Shown piece by piece: positions 30,991-43,250 of a stretch of 64,000 bases of DNA. Below the pieces are notes generated by a model, which was not told the origin of the DNA, made no database searches, and saw only the letters and a list, made by a program, of their open reading frames with translations. The first letter of the stretch is position 1. The number at the start of each line of letters is the position of its first letter. The position numbers and the translations under genes were made by a program. The stretch comes from Pseudeuparius sepicola (lineage: Eukaryota > Arthropoda > Insecta > Coleoptera > Anthribidae). Location: positions 49,413,223 to 49,477,222 of the forward strand of contig OY987303.1 in NCBI GenBank assembly GCA_963920635.1, read 5' to 3'.

Positions 30991-32190
30991 TGTGGTATGA
31001 TTGAAAAGGTAATTTTGTCTACTTTTGATATCCATTCACAAAAATAGGGCATTCCATTTAAGATTTTTGAGAAAATTTTGATTTAGCAAAATCTAACACC
31101 CTGTATTAATGGGAATATTTATGGCAATGAAAAAAAGCATTTTATAAACTTCAAGACCGTTAGTGACTATCTGCGAAGAAAAATCGTCCCCACCTTCTTA
31201 TACTGGGTGTTCACATACGTTCAGATGTGACCCTATTTTCGGTTTTAAGAGCCTCTACAAGGAAATCGGCTAATTAAAACCCCTGCAACCCATATATCAT
31301 TTTGCTGCATTTTCATAGCGCTATCCAAATATGCAATAAAAACATAGGCATTCCATTTAAAAAACATAAGTTTATGTTGAACCCTGTATACGGTCGATTT
31401 TATAAAGTGAAAATAATTTTAAAATGTGCGTCCTATCGACCCCTACCACTGTACCAAATTTAATTTTGTTACCACTCTTAATAAAGGAGCTATCCTCCGA
31501 GTACCCACTAATGACACACCCTGTATAGTAGAGCGAAATCGGGCTAAAAAGTAGTAAAATTTTTTTTTCAAGGTAGATCTAGATCGGACCCCATAGGTTT
31601 TGTTAAGTACATCACTCTGCAAATGAAATGGCGATTTACGGCATTTTTTTGTGGTCGAGGGTCTTTTTTATTTCGAAAAAACGGTCGAAATTGGCAATTT
31701 ACGGAAATTGTCTTTTTTTATGTTTCCATCGTCATATCTTTGAGAGAAGTGGAGCTATTGACACGATTTTTTTTTTAAATTGAAGCTGACATGTGATCGC
31801 TTACAACGAATACCATCGTTGTTGTCCAATATTGTTTATTAACCACTTTAAATAGCAACAAAATTGCAAGGTTATAAAAAGTGTAATGAAATTTTCACTA
31901 AGCGAGAAACTTTTTTATTTGTGGAAATTTTTATATACATGCTGCGAGGGGAAATGTGCCCAAAACATGAAAGAAGTTTTTGGTAAAAAAATTACCTACG
32001 AGGTACGGCAATTAAATAACCGTAATCGGGTGATAGCACGCCACTGACTAGCAGTAACGCTGCGCGCGCCATAGGAAATGGAGGGAGCAGGCTTCTTTAA
32101 TGAATATATCAAGTTTCAAGGTGAACGGATCAGTAGTTGGCATTGAGCGTGCGTGCGACTGAAGCGACGTTTGTAGTGCGCGTCGGCAAC

Positions 32191-34238
32191 ATGAGTACAC
32201 GCAATCGGGAGCAGCGCGTCGTTATCAAGTTCCTTGTGAAATCAGGTGAGAGACCCGCCGAAATCCTTCGCAAATTGCGTCACGTGTATGGCGATGAATG
32301 CATGGCACAAACACAAGTGTTTCTTTGGACCCGGCGATTCAAAGCAGGTCGCGAAAATGTCGACGATGACCAACGTGTTGGTGCTCCAGTCACCTCGCGC
32401 ACGAATGCAAACGTCGAACGTTTGCGTGCCCTACTGGTTGCAGACCGGCGCCTAACCCTGCGGATGTTGGCTGTTCAATTAGGAATTAACAAGGAGAGTG
32501 TCCGGCAAATGTTGCACGAACAGTTAAACACGCGAAAATTGTGTGCAAAAATGGTTCCAAAAATTCTGACGCCTGAACAAAAAGAGTTGCGGGCTTCGAT
32601 GTGCACGGACTTTTTGGAGCGAATTGAAAGGGAAGGACGGGTTTGGATGGAGCGGATAGTGACTGGAGATGAATCTTGGGTCTTCCAATACGACCCAGAA
32701 ACCCGCAGACAGAGTCGCCAGTGGATCAAGATTGGAGGAGAACGGCCAAAGAAGGCTCGCATGTCACGGTCAAGAATCAAGTCGATGTTAATTTGTTTCT
32801 TCGATGTTCATGGCATTGTTCACAAGGAGTTTGTGCCACCCCAGCAAACAGTAAATGCACAGTTCTACATTACTGTTTTGAAGCGGTTGAAAGCAAGAGT
32901 GGCCCGAATTCGTCCAGAATTGGCACGAGATGGATGGCTCTTGCATCACGACAATGCGCCCGCACATTCGTCTCTTGCAGTGAATGAATTTTTGGCCCAA
33001 AACAATATCCCAGTGTTACCCCACCCACCCTACAGCCCTGATCTGGCTCCAGCAGACTTTTTTCTGTTTCCTCGCATGAAAATTCCCCTTAAGGGCCACC
33101 ATTTTGAAGACGTAAACCATATCCAAAGAGTTACGACGCGCACCTTGGAAATAGAGATGGGTTTTGGGTTTACACCCATCAATGGGTTTAAACCCTTTAT
33201 GGGTGCCAACCTATGGGTGCCAAACCTTTGACACCCATAGGGTGTTTTCATTTTTAAAATAAAGGGTGGATTCAAAGGGTGAAAATGTTTGGCACCCAAA
33301 AATGGGTGGTTTCAAAGCGTGTAAACTAATGACACCCAAAAATGAGTTTTTTCAATGTCACCAAAAGCCAAAATATATCCTGGAATGGATGGAATTTTTT
33401 AAGAGAAGCAAAGCCGTTGGATTTGGAGCAAAGAATAAGAAACGCGATTTCGCCGAAAATTTTCTCTAATTTACCCACCTAAAATGCCCCCTCTAGGAAG
33501 ACACGGCACTGACGAATAGCGTAAACTTGGTCTCAAATTACTATACTAGTTGATGATTTACCATTTTCTACTTGGTTGTTGGCAGGGCGCCAGTGCGTGT
33601 TTTCATAGAGGGGGGATTTTGAGGGGATGAATTATAGAAAAATCTTGGCGCTAGGAAAAATTATTAAGAAAAGTGGTTCAGAATGACCATCTCTATTACC
33701 CAAAAAAGGATGCCAGTTATTTCAGACTCACCCTGTATACTGATGACATTTTTTTTTTATTTCTCGTTAACTAGTTTATTAAAGTTAATAATGCAGGATG
33801 AATCTTGTTTTTGTATGCCTTAGAATACATTTATTCATTTATTTAATATTTAGTCATCGTTATTTTAATTTAGGATAATGTAATAGATAAACGACTAAAT
33901 TTCTAATTCGCCTGCAACATATTTTTTACTTTTTATATCTTCTTGCAATGTTTTTGTTGTTTATAGTTTTTAGATATGAGTATTTGGTATTAAATTAAAC
34001 GTCTAGATGTCACCAATCAAAATATGCCAAAAACTAGTGTCATAAATTTGACACCCGGTGCCAAAAAGGGTGGAAACCTTGACACCCTTTCTAAATATGA
34101 AAAAACCCGGTGTAAACCCATCTCTACTTGGAAAGCTTCACGTTACACGATTTTCGAGGGTGTTTTTCCAAGTGGGAGGAGCGCTGGCGCAAATGCGTTG
34201 CTCTTGGAGGCGTCTATTGTGAAGGCATGAATGCCTAA
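32191..34238 (+). pseudogene. Mariner transposase (DD34D), split by a hAT insertion
   Basis: Reads without stops from MSTRNREQ at 32191 to 33151 and, after the 975-bp insertion and one target octamer, from 34135 to TAA at 34236-34238: about 354 residues in all, the normal mariner length. Two helix-turn-helix parts come first (GERPAEILRKLRHVYGDE; RLTLRMLAVQLGINKESV), followed by KMVPKILTPEQK, then first D in VTGDESWVFQYDPE, second D in LLHHDNAPAH and third D in YSPDLAPADFFLF. The second-to-third spacing is 34 residues. The start at 32191 is preferred over 32137 because mariner proteins begin about here. Apart from the insertion I see no lesion, so this copy was young when it was hit. Confidence 0.9.
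33152..34126. mobile_element. hAT-type non-autonomous element inside the mariner transposase
   Basis: 975 bp, starts TAGAGATGGGTTTTGGG and ends GTAAACCCATCTCTA, flanked by the identical octamer CTTGGAAA (33144-33151 and 34127-34134). The 8-bp duplication and TAGAGATGGG tips are typical of hAT. Subterminal GGGTGTCAAA/ACACCC motifs recur in both orientations. No transposase. Confidence 0.88.
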
Positions 34239-34315
34239 TTTTTTGTATTTTTGCAAATATAAGAAATTATACTAAAATTACGGTTTTTTAATTGCCATAC
34301 CTCGTATAGCGCCTA

Positions 34316-34834
34316 TAGTTTTTGAACTATGAATTTTTTTTTGGCGCGCGCTACTCACCTGGAAAGCAAAATTAATCCCTTGCGTAAGAATATCTACGCG
34401 TGGCAGGCATGTCTCAACAACTAATGCGTAGTTTACATGCGCAAGTGAAACTATCACAAGTATAAATATCTTCGAGTACTTCCTAATAGTTTCTCTGCCA
34501 TTTTAAACGATCTCTAAAAGAGTAGGTACGTCTCTGGGAGCGTTTACATAAACTATTTTCAAGCACTCTCAGATATACGACTTGTGATAGTTTTACCTCT
34601 CCATGTAGACTATTCTATAACAGATCACTGGTAAAATAAATTAATAATTTTAGACCAAATAATGTGGGTTCAAGCAGGTTATTTATACTTGTGATAGTTT
34701 CACTTGCGCATGTAAACTACGCATTAGTTGTTGAGACATGCCCGCCACGCGTGGAAATTCTCATGCAAGGGACTAATTTTGCATTCCACGTGAGTAGCGC
34801 GCGCCACAAAAAAATTCACAGTTCAAAAACTATA
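34316..34834. mobile_element. Foldback inserted in the mariner right terminal repeat
   Basis: Arms of ~170 bp: TAGTTTTTGAACT, GCGCGCGCTACTCACC and ACTAATGCGTAGTTTACATG at the left recur inverted at 34680-34830. The mariner arm sequence (GCCATACCTCGTA, then GGTAAATTTTTTTTACC) is interrupted here and continuous in the left arm, which shows that this is an insertion. Confidence 0.7.
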
Positions 34835-35298
34835 GGTCCTATAGGTAAATTTTTTTTACCAAAAACTTCTTTCATGTTTTGGGCACATTTCCCTCGCAGC
34901 ATGTATATAAAAATTTCCACAAATAAAAAAGTTTCTCGCTTAGTGAAAATTTCATTAAATTTTTTATAACCTTGCAATTTTGTTGCTATTTAAAGTGGTT
35001 AATAATCAATATTGGACAACAACAATGGCATTCGTTGTAGGCGCTCATGTTAGCTTCAATTTAAAAAAAAAATCGAGTCGATAGCACTACTCTCAAAGAT
35101 AGAAACGTAAAAAAAACACAATTTCCGTAAATTGCCAATTTCGAAAGTTTTTTCGAAATTAAAAAGGTCTCGACCACAAAAAAATGTCGTAAATTGCCAT
35201 TTCATATGCAGAGTGATGTACTTAACAATACCTATGGGGTCTGATCTAGTTCTACCCTCAAAAAAACGGATCTACTTTTTAGCCTGATTTCGCTCCAC

Positions 35299-36427
35299 TA
35301 GTATATTAATATGTTATTTATAGGTATAATATAGTGTGTCCGCGGCTGGAGTCCCCAAGAGGACAAATGGACCAAAAATTTCATTTTTCGACAAAAATTC
35401 ATTCTTGATAAAAGTTTCTGCTTCTCGAAACAAATATGGTCTACGGAGAGAATTTTTGATTTTTTTATACAGGGTGCCCAAAAAATACAAAAACATGAAA
35501 TACCGTCAAGAATATACTACCTTTATTTTTAAAAATATCAAAAACTTGTATTTAGAAAAGTTGTTTAAAATTAAAAGATGTGTCCGATTGTCACTTTTCA
35601 AACAAATCAGCCAACTTCGATTTTTTTATTGCCAAGTGTGAAACTCCTTTGTTTTTAAAAATATAAAAACATTAATTTAGAAAAGTTGTTTAGAATTAAG
35701 ACGTGTCCGATTGTAACTTTTCAAGCAAATCGGCCAACTTTGATTTTTTTATTACAGTGTGTTATTATTTGAAATATTAAAAAGATGATAAAATTTCACG
35801 TCCCCAATAGATTTTTACAAGAAGAAATTTAGCGGCTTTATGGGACTATAAATTTTGGCAACTGGTAATGTCATACCAACATCCAAGTTCTAATGGATGT
35901 GCCGGTGTTTTCATATTTGATGAACCTAATAAGAGGAAACAGCTGTCGTAGTCTACCTTCTCGAACGATTGAAATATGAAGTTATTAATTAAATTTAGTA
36001 AAATAAAAATAATACAATTCAAATAATACAATAACTATATAAACTAAATCACAATTTAAAAGAAGAATAAACTTAGTATATTATATTATATTATTATTAT
36101 TACAAATAATAGTACAGGAGCATAATGTATTCCGTGGGACCTTTTGTGAAGGGAAGTTGAGACTATGTGGAATCTTTTTATTGTATGCTACGTAATGGCG
36201 TAGTACCGGGTGTTTACCTTCGAGTTGCGCTGTTTGGTTTTTATGTCATAAATCCAAGATGGCCGCCATACAAGACATTTATTCATTCCATCAAGAATAA
36301 CTCCTTCCAGAGGGCTCATACACAAAATGTGCATAGAACATTTTCTATTCTGCATGAGCAGAGGAACAAATTTAGTAAATGTACATTTTTCCACATCTTC
36401 TACCGTTTACGAGTTATGATCCATTAT
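35299..36427. other. Unassigned repeats
   Basis: Begins with a half-copy of an element related to the 4033 mariner end (GTGTGTCCGCGG then AAGAGGACAAATGGACC near 35360). Then AT-rich DNA with no gene. An inverted match of 36390-36430 (ACGAGTTATGATCC) lies at 42205-42240. Confidence 0.4.
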
Positions 36428-36483
36428 AAAGGGTGATTCATTCATAAATACATTAATTTTAACTACGTCATCAGGGAGGTACA

Positions 36484-37447
36484 CGCGCGGCCTCATAAAT
36501 CGTTCCACTAGGCATGAGAATTAAGCAAGAAGTCAAGAATTTCGAGTAAGTGCGGCAACGTTGCGCCAATTCCACGGCTTCACAAATCAACAACTTCCCC
36601 TACATTCCCTAGTACCGACCCGCTCCTCCTCGTAGAAAATAAAAATTGCGATATGTCAGTTAATAAATCGCAGCATTATCATTATAATAAAGCGGATTTC
36701 TTTGATTGTCAAAGTGGTATTAGTTAAATAAGGTATAATAATATCTAAGTATAATAATTGTGTTATTATAGAAGAATCTCGTAGTGGTTTTTTACATTGG
36801 TTTATTACACTTCTTTATCTTAACCGCGAACCAAATCTTTGGTTTATTTCAATTTTTAATGCTTCCCTGGAGTTCTCTGGTGTGGTTCTGATGCTTCCCG
36901 GGCCCCCGAAAAATCGAGAAATGAGAAAAAAACAAGCAATTTCCAATAGTGGTTTCAGAGGATTTTCCGTCGGTTTCGTTGATTCTACAGCCTTCCCGTT
37001 TCTTGAAAGTGGTTAATCGTGAATCGGGAATTTCTCTTAGATATCGGATTTTCGAGGTTCTTTTTGGTTTCGGAGGAAAGTACGAGACCCAATTAAGAGA
37101 TTTACCACCTTCTTCGATTTTTAGAACGGCTCTATATTCGAGGTTGTCGAAAGACTTTTGCGAAAAAAGCCATCAATGTCCGTGAGCAGGGTTATAAGAT
37201 TTTCCACTATTATTCAGGCAATTTAAGGCCAACCTAACAGCGCCGAATTTACTGTTTTTTGCACTGTAACTGGCAATGTCACGTAAGGTGATGACGCGTA
37301 ATAAGATGTTAGATTTGCCGTCACTTACGCTTTTAAGGTTATCGCTGGCTTTCAAACCGCGAGAGAGGGGAGAGGTAACTGCAACTTTGTCAGTTGAACG
37401 CCTTTACGTCCGCACGTATTGCAACGATTTCAACGGCCGCGCTTGTA
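36484..37447. repeat. Dispersed repeat R, copy 1
   Basis: ~960 bp sharing GCTTCCCGGGCCCCC, GAGATTTACCACCTTCTTCG-like and GGCTTTCAAACCGCGAGAGA with 48773-49925 in the same orientation. The minus strand is open over long parts of both copies (containing SDGKSNILL and DIASYSAKNSKFG), with in-frame length differences. I cannot assign a protein family. Confidence 0.65.
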
Positions 37448-37449
37448 CA

Positions 37450-39270
37450 TACAGGGTGTCCCGTAAGTCATGGTCCAAACGGAAATGAGTGATAGGGGAC
37501 ATCATTTGAAACAAGAAAAACCCCATATGTTGTTATCTAATTCTTTACTGTTTTCGTGATACAGGGCGTTAAAGTTTTGGAGAATAATTGTTTTTTTTTA
37601 CAATATCTTCATAACCGTTTGAGATATTTGCAACAACTCGGGTACACAATAGTGTCCTGTTAGTTGTCATAGTTTGGGAAATTTCCGTGTCCCAAAGCAA
37701 AACAGTGGCGGAGATAGAGGGGAGGAGGGTCCATTAATTTTAGAAAAAACTTACGGTCCTGTGCACAATTTAATTTCAATGCATTGTTAGATAGGCGACT
37801 TCATTTCCTACAAAAATTGTTTCTTTCTTTTTTACGTACCTGTCGCCATTTCATTGCAATTTTTATTTTTTTGATTTAAGTTAAAGTTTTCATGAAAAAT
37901 TGCCGAAAATTTTTTATAGACAAGAAAAGGCAGAAGAATGAAGAAAGGACCCACTCATCAGAATGAAGTAATTTTTATTGATAAACTTGTTTGGTTAAGC
38001 CAATATTTTTGGAAATTACAGGGTGTTTAACTAATTGATATGCTTTTAAGAGATTTTTGTCGCATTTTTCCGCAAAATCTTATCAAAACTAAATGAGATG
38101 TCATAATTATTTGTTAAATATTTTTTATAAAAGATGCTCAAAATGCCCTCCTTCCATCCTTCATCGACGAAGGAAACTATATTTAATTCGCCCTAAGGTT
38201 CGTTCATTCTGTTTTATTTCCTCCACCGCTATTCCCACCCTCTCCCGAAGCATTTTCTCAGTGTTGCATTCTGGTCCATAAACTTTTTCTTTTAGATAAC
38301 CCTATAAAAATAAATCTATGTGGTTAAGATCTAGCAAACGTGGTGGCCGCACTGTACACTCCCCCCTCGACCCAGCCTAGTTTGTTGGAAGATGTACCAC
38401 TAGTTGTATGCAGAAATAGGTATGTGTGTCTCCAACATGATGGTGCGCCACCACACTAAGTATTATCAATGTGTGCGGTAGTTCCTTAACAATACATACC
38501 CTGCAAGATGGCTGGGTCGAGGGGGGAGTGTACAGTGGCCACCACGTTCGCTAGATCTTAACCACATAGATTTCTTTTTATAGGGTTATCTAAAAGAAAA
38601 AGTTTATGGAACAGAATGCAACACAACAAAACAGAATGAACGAAACTTAGGGCCTTCGTCGATGTAGACTATGCATAAGGATGGAAGGGGAACATTTTGA
38701 GAATCTTTTATAAAAAATATTTAACAAATAATTATGACATCCCAATAATTTTGATAAGATTTTGCGGAAAAATGTGACAAAAATCTCTTAAAAGCATATT
38801 AATTAGGTAAACACCCTGTAATTTCCAAAAATATTGGCCTAACCAAACAAGTTTATCAATAAAAATTACTTTATTCTGATGAGTGGGTCATTTTTTCATT
38901 CTTCTGCCTTTCCTTGTCTATCAAAAATTTTTGGAAGAAACAATTTTTGTAGGAAATGAAGTCGCCTATCTAAAAATGCATTCAAATTAAATTGTGCACA
39001 GGGCCGTACTAAGTTTTTTCTTACATTAATGGACCCTCCTCCCCTCTATCTCCGCCACTGTTTTGCTTTGGGACACGGAAATTTCCCAAACTGTGCCAAC
39101 TAACAGGACACTATTGTGTACCAGAGTTTTTGCAAATATCTCAAATGGTTACGAAGATATTGTAAAAAAAAAACCAATTATTCTCCAAAACTTCAACCAC
39201 GAAAACGGTAAAGAATTGGATAACAACATATGGGGTTTTTCTTGTTTCAAATGACGTCCCCTTATTACCC
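37450..39270. mobile_element. Foldback with TACAGGGTGTCCCGTAAG end
   Basis: Arms of ~600-800 bp: CCATATGTTGTTATC, AACAGTGGCGGAGATAGAG and TGCTTTTAAGAGATTTTTGTC at the left recur inverted on the right. The right tip is decayed, stopping about 10-15 bp short of the TACAGGG terminus. Confidence 0.75.
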
Positions 39271-40700
39271 AAAAGTTTTATTAAAACAACGCGCGCGTCC
39301 CATCCACGTTCCACAACTATTATTTATTACGTCAAACTTGTCAAGGATCTGCTGCCGATTTCTATCACAGATTACCTAGTTTCTATTCTAGGTGGCGCCA
39401 TCTCGTCATTGTTATTAACGTCGCTGAATCTGTGGTAGAGCTCTCAGTCACTCCTCTCTGTGTTCAAAACCGAAAGTCTACAGCGCGCTTTCTGACACGG
39501 TAACTAGCGAACCTTTCTAACAGACGGCAGCATGTACTACAGAAACCAGAGTTGTCTACATTCTGTTTATGCAGTACTCTTTGTACATTTTTGCTTTTTT
39601 ACCACCAACTTCACCACGTTTTATTACAGGAATGCCTCCTACGAAGGTACTAGTGCCACAGTGCACTCTGCAGAAACTTGGCAAGGATCAATGCCGCAAA
39701 CACTAACTCTCAGCCAAGAGCAATCGCCAGGCTCCTTTCGGAGAGTTCGTGCTACACGCAGCCTCCTACTAACGACTGCAAGACAAGGGTTGTGACAAAC
39801 AGAAGTCAAGAAAGCTAGGGACTTTTAGCAACCCATCAACCCTAACTCGCCCAGAAATAATACTAAGACTTGGTAGGTTACACATCAGGCTATACCCGGT
39901 AACATACCTAAAGGCAGGAAAAGAAACTAGAAAAAGCTATAAAGATCGAAAGGAGAAAATTAGAAAGATTCAAGTACTTACAACTGAACCAATGTCACAG
40001 GGGAGAACCAAAGCAAACATAACGAGAAATAAAGGAATGAGAAGTGTGTCGTTGGTGATGGTAACCACTTAAGCGGAAAGTAAGGTTGGCGAGAGAGGTT
40101 GGCTAATGTTGACGTTCTTATTGCAGAGGAAGCGGAAAATTCACAGAACACAACTACTTACTCTAGGAGCGTCTTGGTGCAGTAAAAAGGATTATCAGTG
40201 AACTAGTGAGCGGAAAAATTAGTGCCCCAAGTGAAAGTGAGTGAAGTTCGTTCTATCGAGAAAAAGATCGTCCTCAGTGGTGTCGAAGGTCTACGAAATC
40301 ATGTAAGCCCCCTAGTTGAGTACTTAATAAAGCATCCAAAAATCAAAAGGTCACGTAAGCAGTCGTTTCATTTATTTTTCTTGTTGGCATTTATCCCTTA
40401 AGTTGTCTCAGGCCAAAACTAACCGTTACAAGAGGTAAGCGTTAACATTTGTCCATAATTTCCGCAAGCATTTGGCATAACATTCGCCTACAATACGAAT
40501 AATTATGTACTGCAAACATTCCTTTAAATTTACGATAGTTGCGTACATCTGGCAACAATGCGCCCTGAAAACAAGTCAGTGGCAGCCGTAAATAGAGGGC
40601 CAAATAGGTAAAAATGCGGTTTAGAAAAAAAAGAATTCCGGGTTTAAAAAAAGTTGGAATGTTTGTAATTGCGATTTCGCGTTCATGCTATTTTCCCTAC
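39271..40700. other. Unassigned stretch with short open frames
   Basis: Less AT-rich than its surroundings. A plus-strand frame at 39532-39795 (87 residues, hydrophobic start then Ser/Thr-rich) has no family resemblance I can name. The stretch could be part of an LTR element or the interior of the 36428-40740 element. No primer-binding site or polypurine tract is convincing. Confidence 0.35.
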
Positions 40701-40740
40701 CCACTGTTAAAATTAATGTAGTTATGAATAAATCACCCTG

Positions 40741-42201
40741 TATATGTCACATCGGTTTAGAACCATCGGTTATTTATTAAGGGTTAAAAATAATGATTGT
40801 GTGCTATTTACTCACAAAAACTTTAATATTATACTTATATGCAACAAACATTACAAAAAATAGTCATTACAATGGTATGAAACACACTTTAATAATACAT
40901 ACAGGGTGTCCGGTTAATAATTGTCCAAATAGCAACTAAACAGTTAATAATTGTTTAAGAGATACAGGGCGTTGAAGTTCATTTTTTAAAATTGAATTAT
41001 GGCTAAATCTCCCAAAATACTGAGGCTGCTGAACTGAAATTTGGCACTGCTGTATTTTAGGGGATGCAGAATAAGCTGAAGATGTCAATTTCTATGTATC
41101 TCACAGAAGGCGTCAGTTGCATTTTGAATCGTGCTTTTACTCGCAACTTTTCTGAGGTTATCTTTTTTATCTACAGGTCAATCATTTTAGTGCATCTGTT
41201 CATTCTGTAACAAAAAGGTATTCTTGTTTCATAATGATAAAAGCAACCCTTTGTGTTGAAACAAAACACGTGCTGACTCCAACATTCGAAAAATAAAATT
41301 TTTACCTACTACTTTTAAATGTTACCGATCAACTGTACCATTTAAAGTGAGAAAAAAAACTCTGCAAAATTTGAACACTATTTCAAGAAAACAAATGGTG
41401 TTTTGACCAATGCCCATTTTGCATTTTTTTTTGTTTATTTGGAATGTACAGTTGATCTGAAACATTTAAAAGCGGAAGCTGAAAATTTTATGTACCGAAT
41501 TTTGGAGTCAACAGGTGTTTTGGTGCACATTTTGCCAATTTCAACGCAAACTGTTGATTTGATCGTTATGAAACAAGAGTGCCTTTTTGTTGCAGATTAA
41601 AAAGATGCACTAAAATGATGGATCTGCTACCAAAAAGGAAACCTCAAAAAAGTTACGAATAAAAGCTCCATTCAAAAACAGCACAAGTGACGCCCTCTGT
41701 GAAATACATAGAAGTTGGCATCTTCAGCTTAGCCGCAAATGGCAACGAAGACAAAATAATAGTAATTGCCCCCCTCCCCCGCACAAGCATGTGGTTGCTT
41801 CTGGGGTAGTCCTAGTTTGGAGTATTGTGAGGGTGAGAATTATTATTATTATTATTATTCGTCCCCAAAAATACAACAGCTTGATTATTTTGGAAGATGT
41901 AACAATTATTCAATTTCAAAAACTGAACTTCTTAAACAAACAACATTTCTATTAAGACATATTGGCCTCAATCATTATATTTTGGTCGGAAATATATGTA
42001 GTGTAGTTGCTATATGGACAATTATTAACCGGACACCCTGTATGTATTATTAAAATGTGTTTCATACCATTTAATGACTCTACTTGTAGTGTTTGTTGCA
42101 TATAAGTGTAATAATAAAGTTATTGTGAGTAAATAGCAGCACAATCATTATTTTTTACCCTTAATAATAACCGATGGTTCTAAACCGATGGTGACATATA
42201 T
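40741..42201. mobile_element. Palindromic element containing TACAGGGTGTCCGG ends
   Basis: Outer arms start TATGTCACATCGGTTTAGAA-like and are inverted at ~42175-42201. Within each arm is a mariner-type tip TACAGGGTGTCCGGTTAAT (40910; inverted, ending 42042). The inverted repeat continues across the tip in both directions, so the palindrome is larger than the tip-to-tip element. Confidence 0.7.
41835..41862. repeat. ATT microsatellite
   Basis: About eight ATT units in a row. Confidence 0.85.
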
Positions 42202-42308
42202 AATAATAGATCATAACTCTTAAACGGTAGAAGATATGGAAAAATTGATACATTTGTTCATCTGCTCATGCAGAATAGAAAATATTCTATGCACATTTTG
42301 CATATGAG

Positions 42309-42995
42309 AAGAAAAGTTGTCTAGAATTAAAAGGTATGCCTAAATACCAAAACTTAGCATCCTAAGAATTTTTTTTTAAACATTAATAATTTTCTAACAA
42401 ATTTTTGTTTTAATATTCACCCTAAACAATTTCATAAATCAATTAAAATTAAATCAATTTCGCATAAATTTGTTCAAATTAAAGCATATTTGTAAAATTA
42501 ACTTAATTTTTAATTTTTAGGAAATCACAAACTTCACGTTTGTTGCAACGATATTAAACAAAACTTTAAAATTTCGCAAAAATTCTTCTGAACAAAGTAA
42601 AACATTAGTAATGATAATGTATATATTAAAAAACTCTCATTTAAGGTGCAAAATTTGTATTTTAAATGTTTATTAAGAAACTGTGGAAATTAATTGACGA
42701 AAAAAAAAATATATTTTTCATAGGTGGCCATGTTTTGGTATTTACGCATATATTTTAATTATAAACAACTTTTCTTAATAACCTCTTGCTGAATTTTTTG
42801 AAATGAGGTACTTTACTCTAGTACAATTTTATATTTTTTGACCTACCCTGTATGCTGTTTAACTTGCAAACATTCTAAGTGCACCTAATATGATTATTGA
42901 ACATGCATCAACTTTTAGCAATATCTGTATTTTGGTTGTGCAATTAATAAAAGAAGTCCCATATGTTGCACACCTAAATGACCACACTTTATATA
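42309..42995. mobile_element. MITE family 1, copy 3 (left end missing)
   Basis: Matches the right ~690 bp of the family (GGTATGCCTAAATACC; right tip near TGACCACACTTTATA). The left ~250 bp are absent. Confidence 0.7.
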
Positions 42996-43250
42996 TTATG
43001 TTATTATTTGAAATCAATTTTTTTGCAGGTTATTAATTAAATTTTATAAAATAAAAATAATACAATCCAAATAATACAATAACTATATAAACTAAATCAC
43101 AATTTAAAACAAGAATAAACTTAGTGACTAGTTTGTTTGTAAGTAGTTTTCCAAATTATAAATTGTTCCTTGACAATAAGTTTTTTTTAACTTGGATAGA
43201 GAAAATAGTATTTAAAAAGAATCCAAATTAAGGCAGTATTATGGATGTGA

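Larger units (their letters stand above)
27659..31525 (+). mobile_element. Mariner-type element with long inverted repeats and a dead transposase
   Basis: TACAGGGTGTGTCATTAGTG at 27659 is inverted at the right end (CACTAATGACACACCCTGTA, to 31525), flanked by TA. The inverted arms extend ~400-700 bp (GTTCACATACG, CACTAACGGTCTTGAAGTTTA shared). Transposase remnant at 30112-30990. Later acquisitions include a 20-bp satellite, a fragment of the 23-kb element end and a SINE-like repeat. Confidence 0.75.
31528..35298 (+). mobile_element. DD34D mariner with ~500-bp terminal repeats and nested insertions
   Basis: GTRGAGCGAAATC ends at 31528 and 35298, flanked by TA. Inverted arms run to ~32028 on the left and share CCCCATAGGTTTTGTTAAG-like and CGAGGGGAAATGTGCCCAAA sequence with the right arm. 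The right arm is split by a foldback (34316-34834). It encodes an intact-looking mariner transposase interrupted only by a hAT element (33152-34126). The TA at 31526-31527 is shared with the preceding element. Confidence 0.85.
36428..40740. mobile_element. Mariner-type element, ~4.3 kb, with a foldback inside
   Basis: AAGGGTGATTCATTCATAAA near 36430 matches the inverted right end TTATGAATAAATCACCCTGTA at ~40720-40740, and both continue with TACATTAATTTTAAC; about 38 bp in all. The interior holds a dispersed ~1-kb repeat (36484-37447), a foldback (37450-39270) and an unassigned GC-moderate stretch (39270-40700). No transposase recognised. Confidence 0.5.

Noticed and set aside
39532..39795. 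87-residue plus-strand frame with a hydrophobic start, possible secreted protein
   Set aside because: No conserved domain, no clear splice or promoter context, and repeats on both sides; described only as part of an unassigned stretch.
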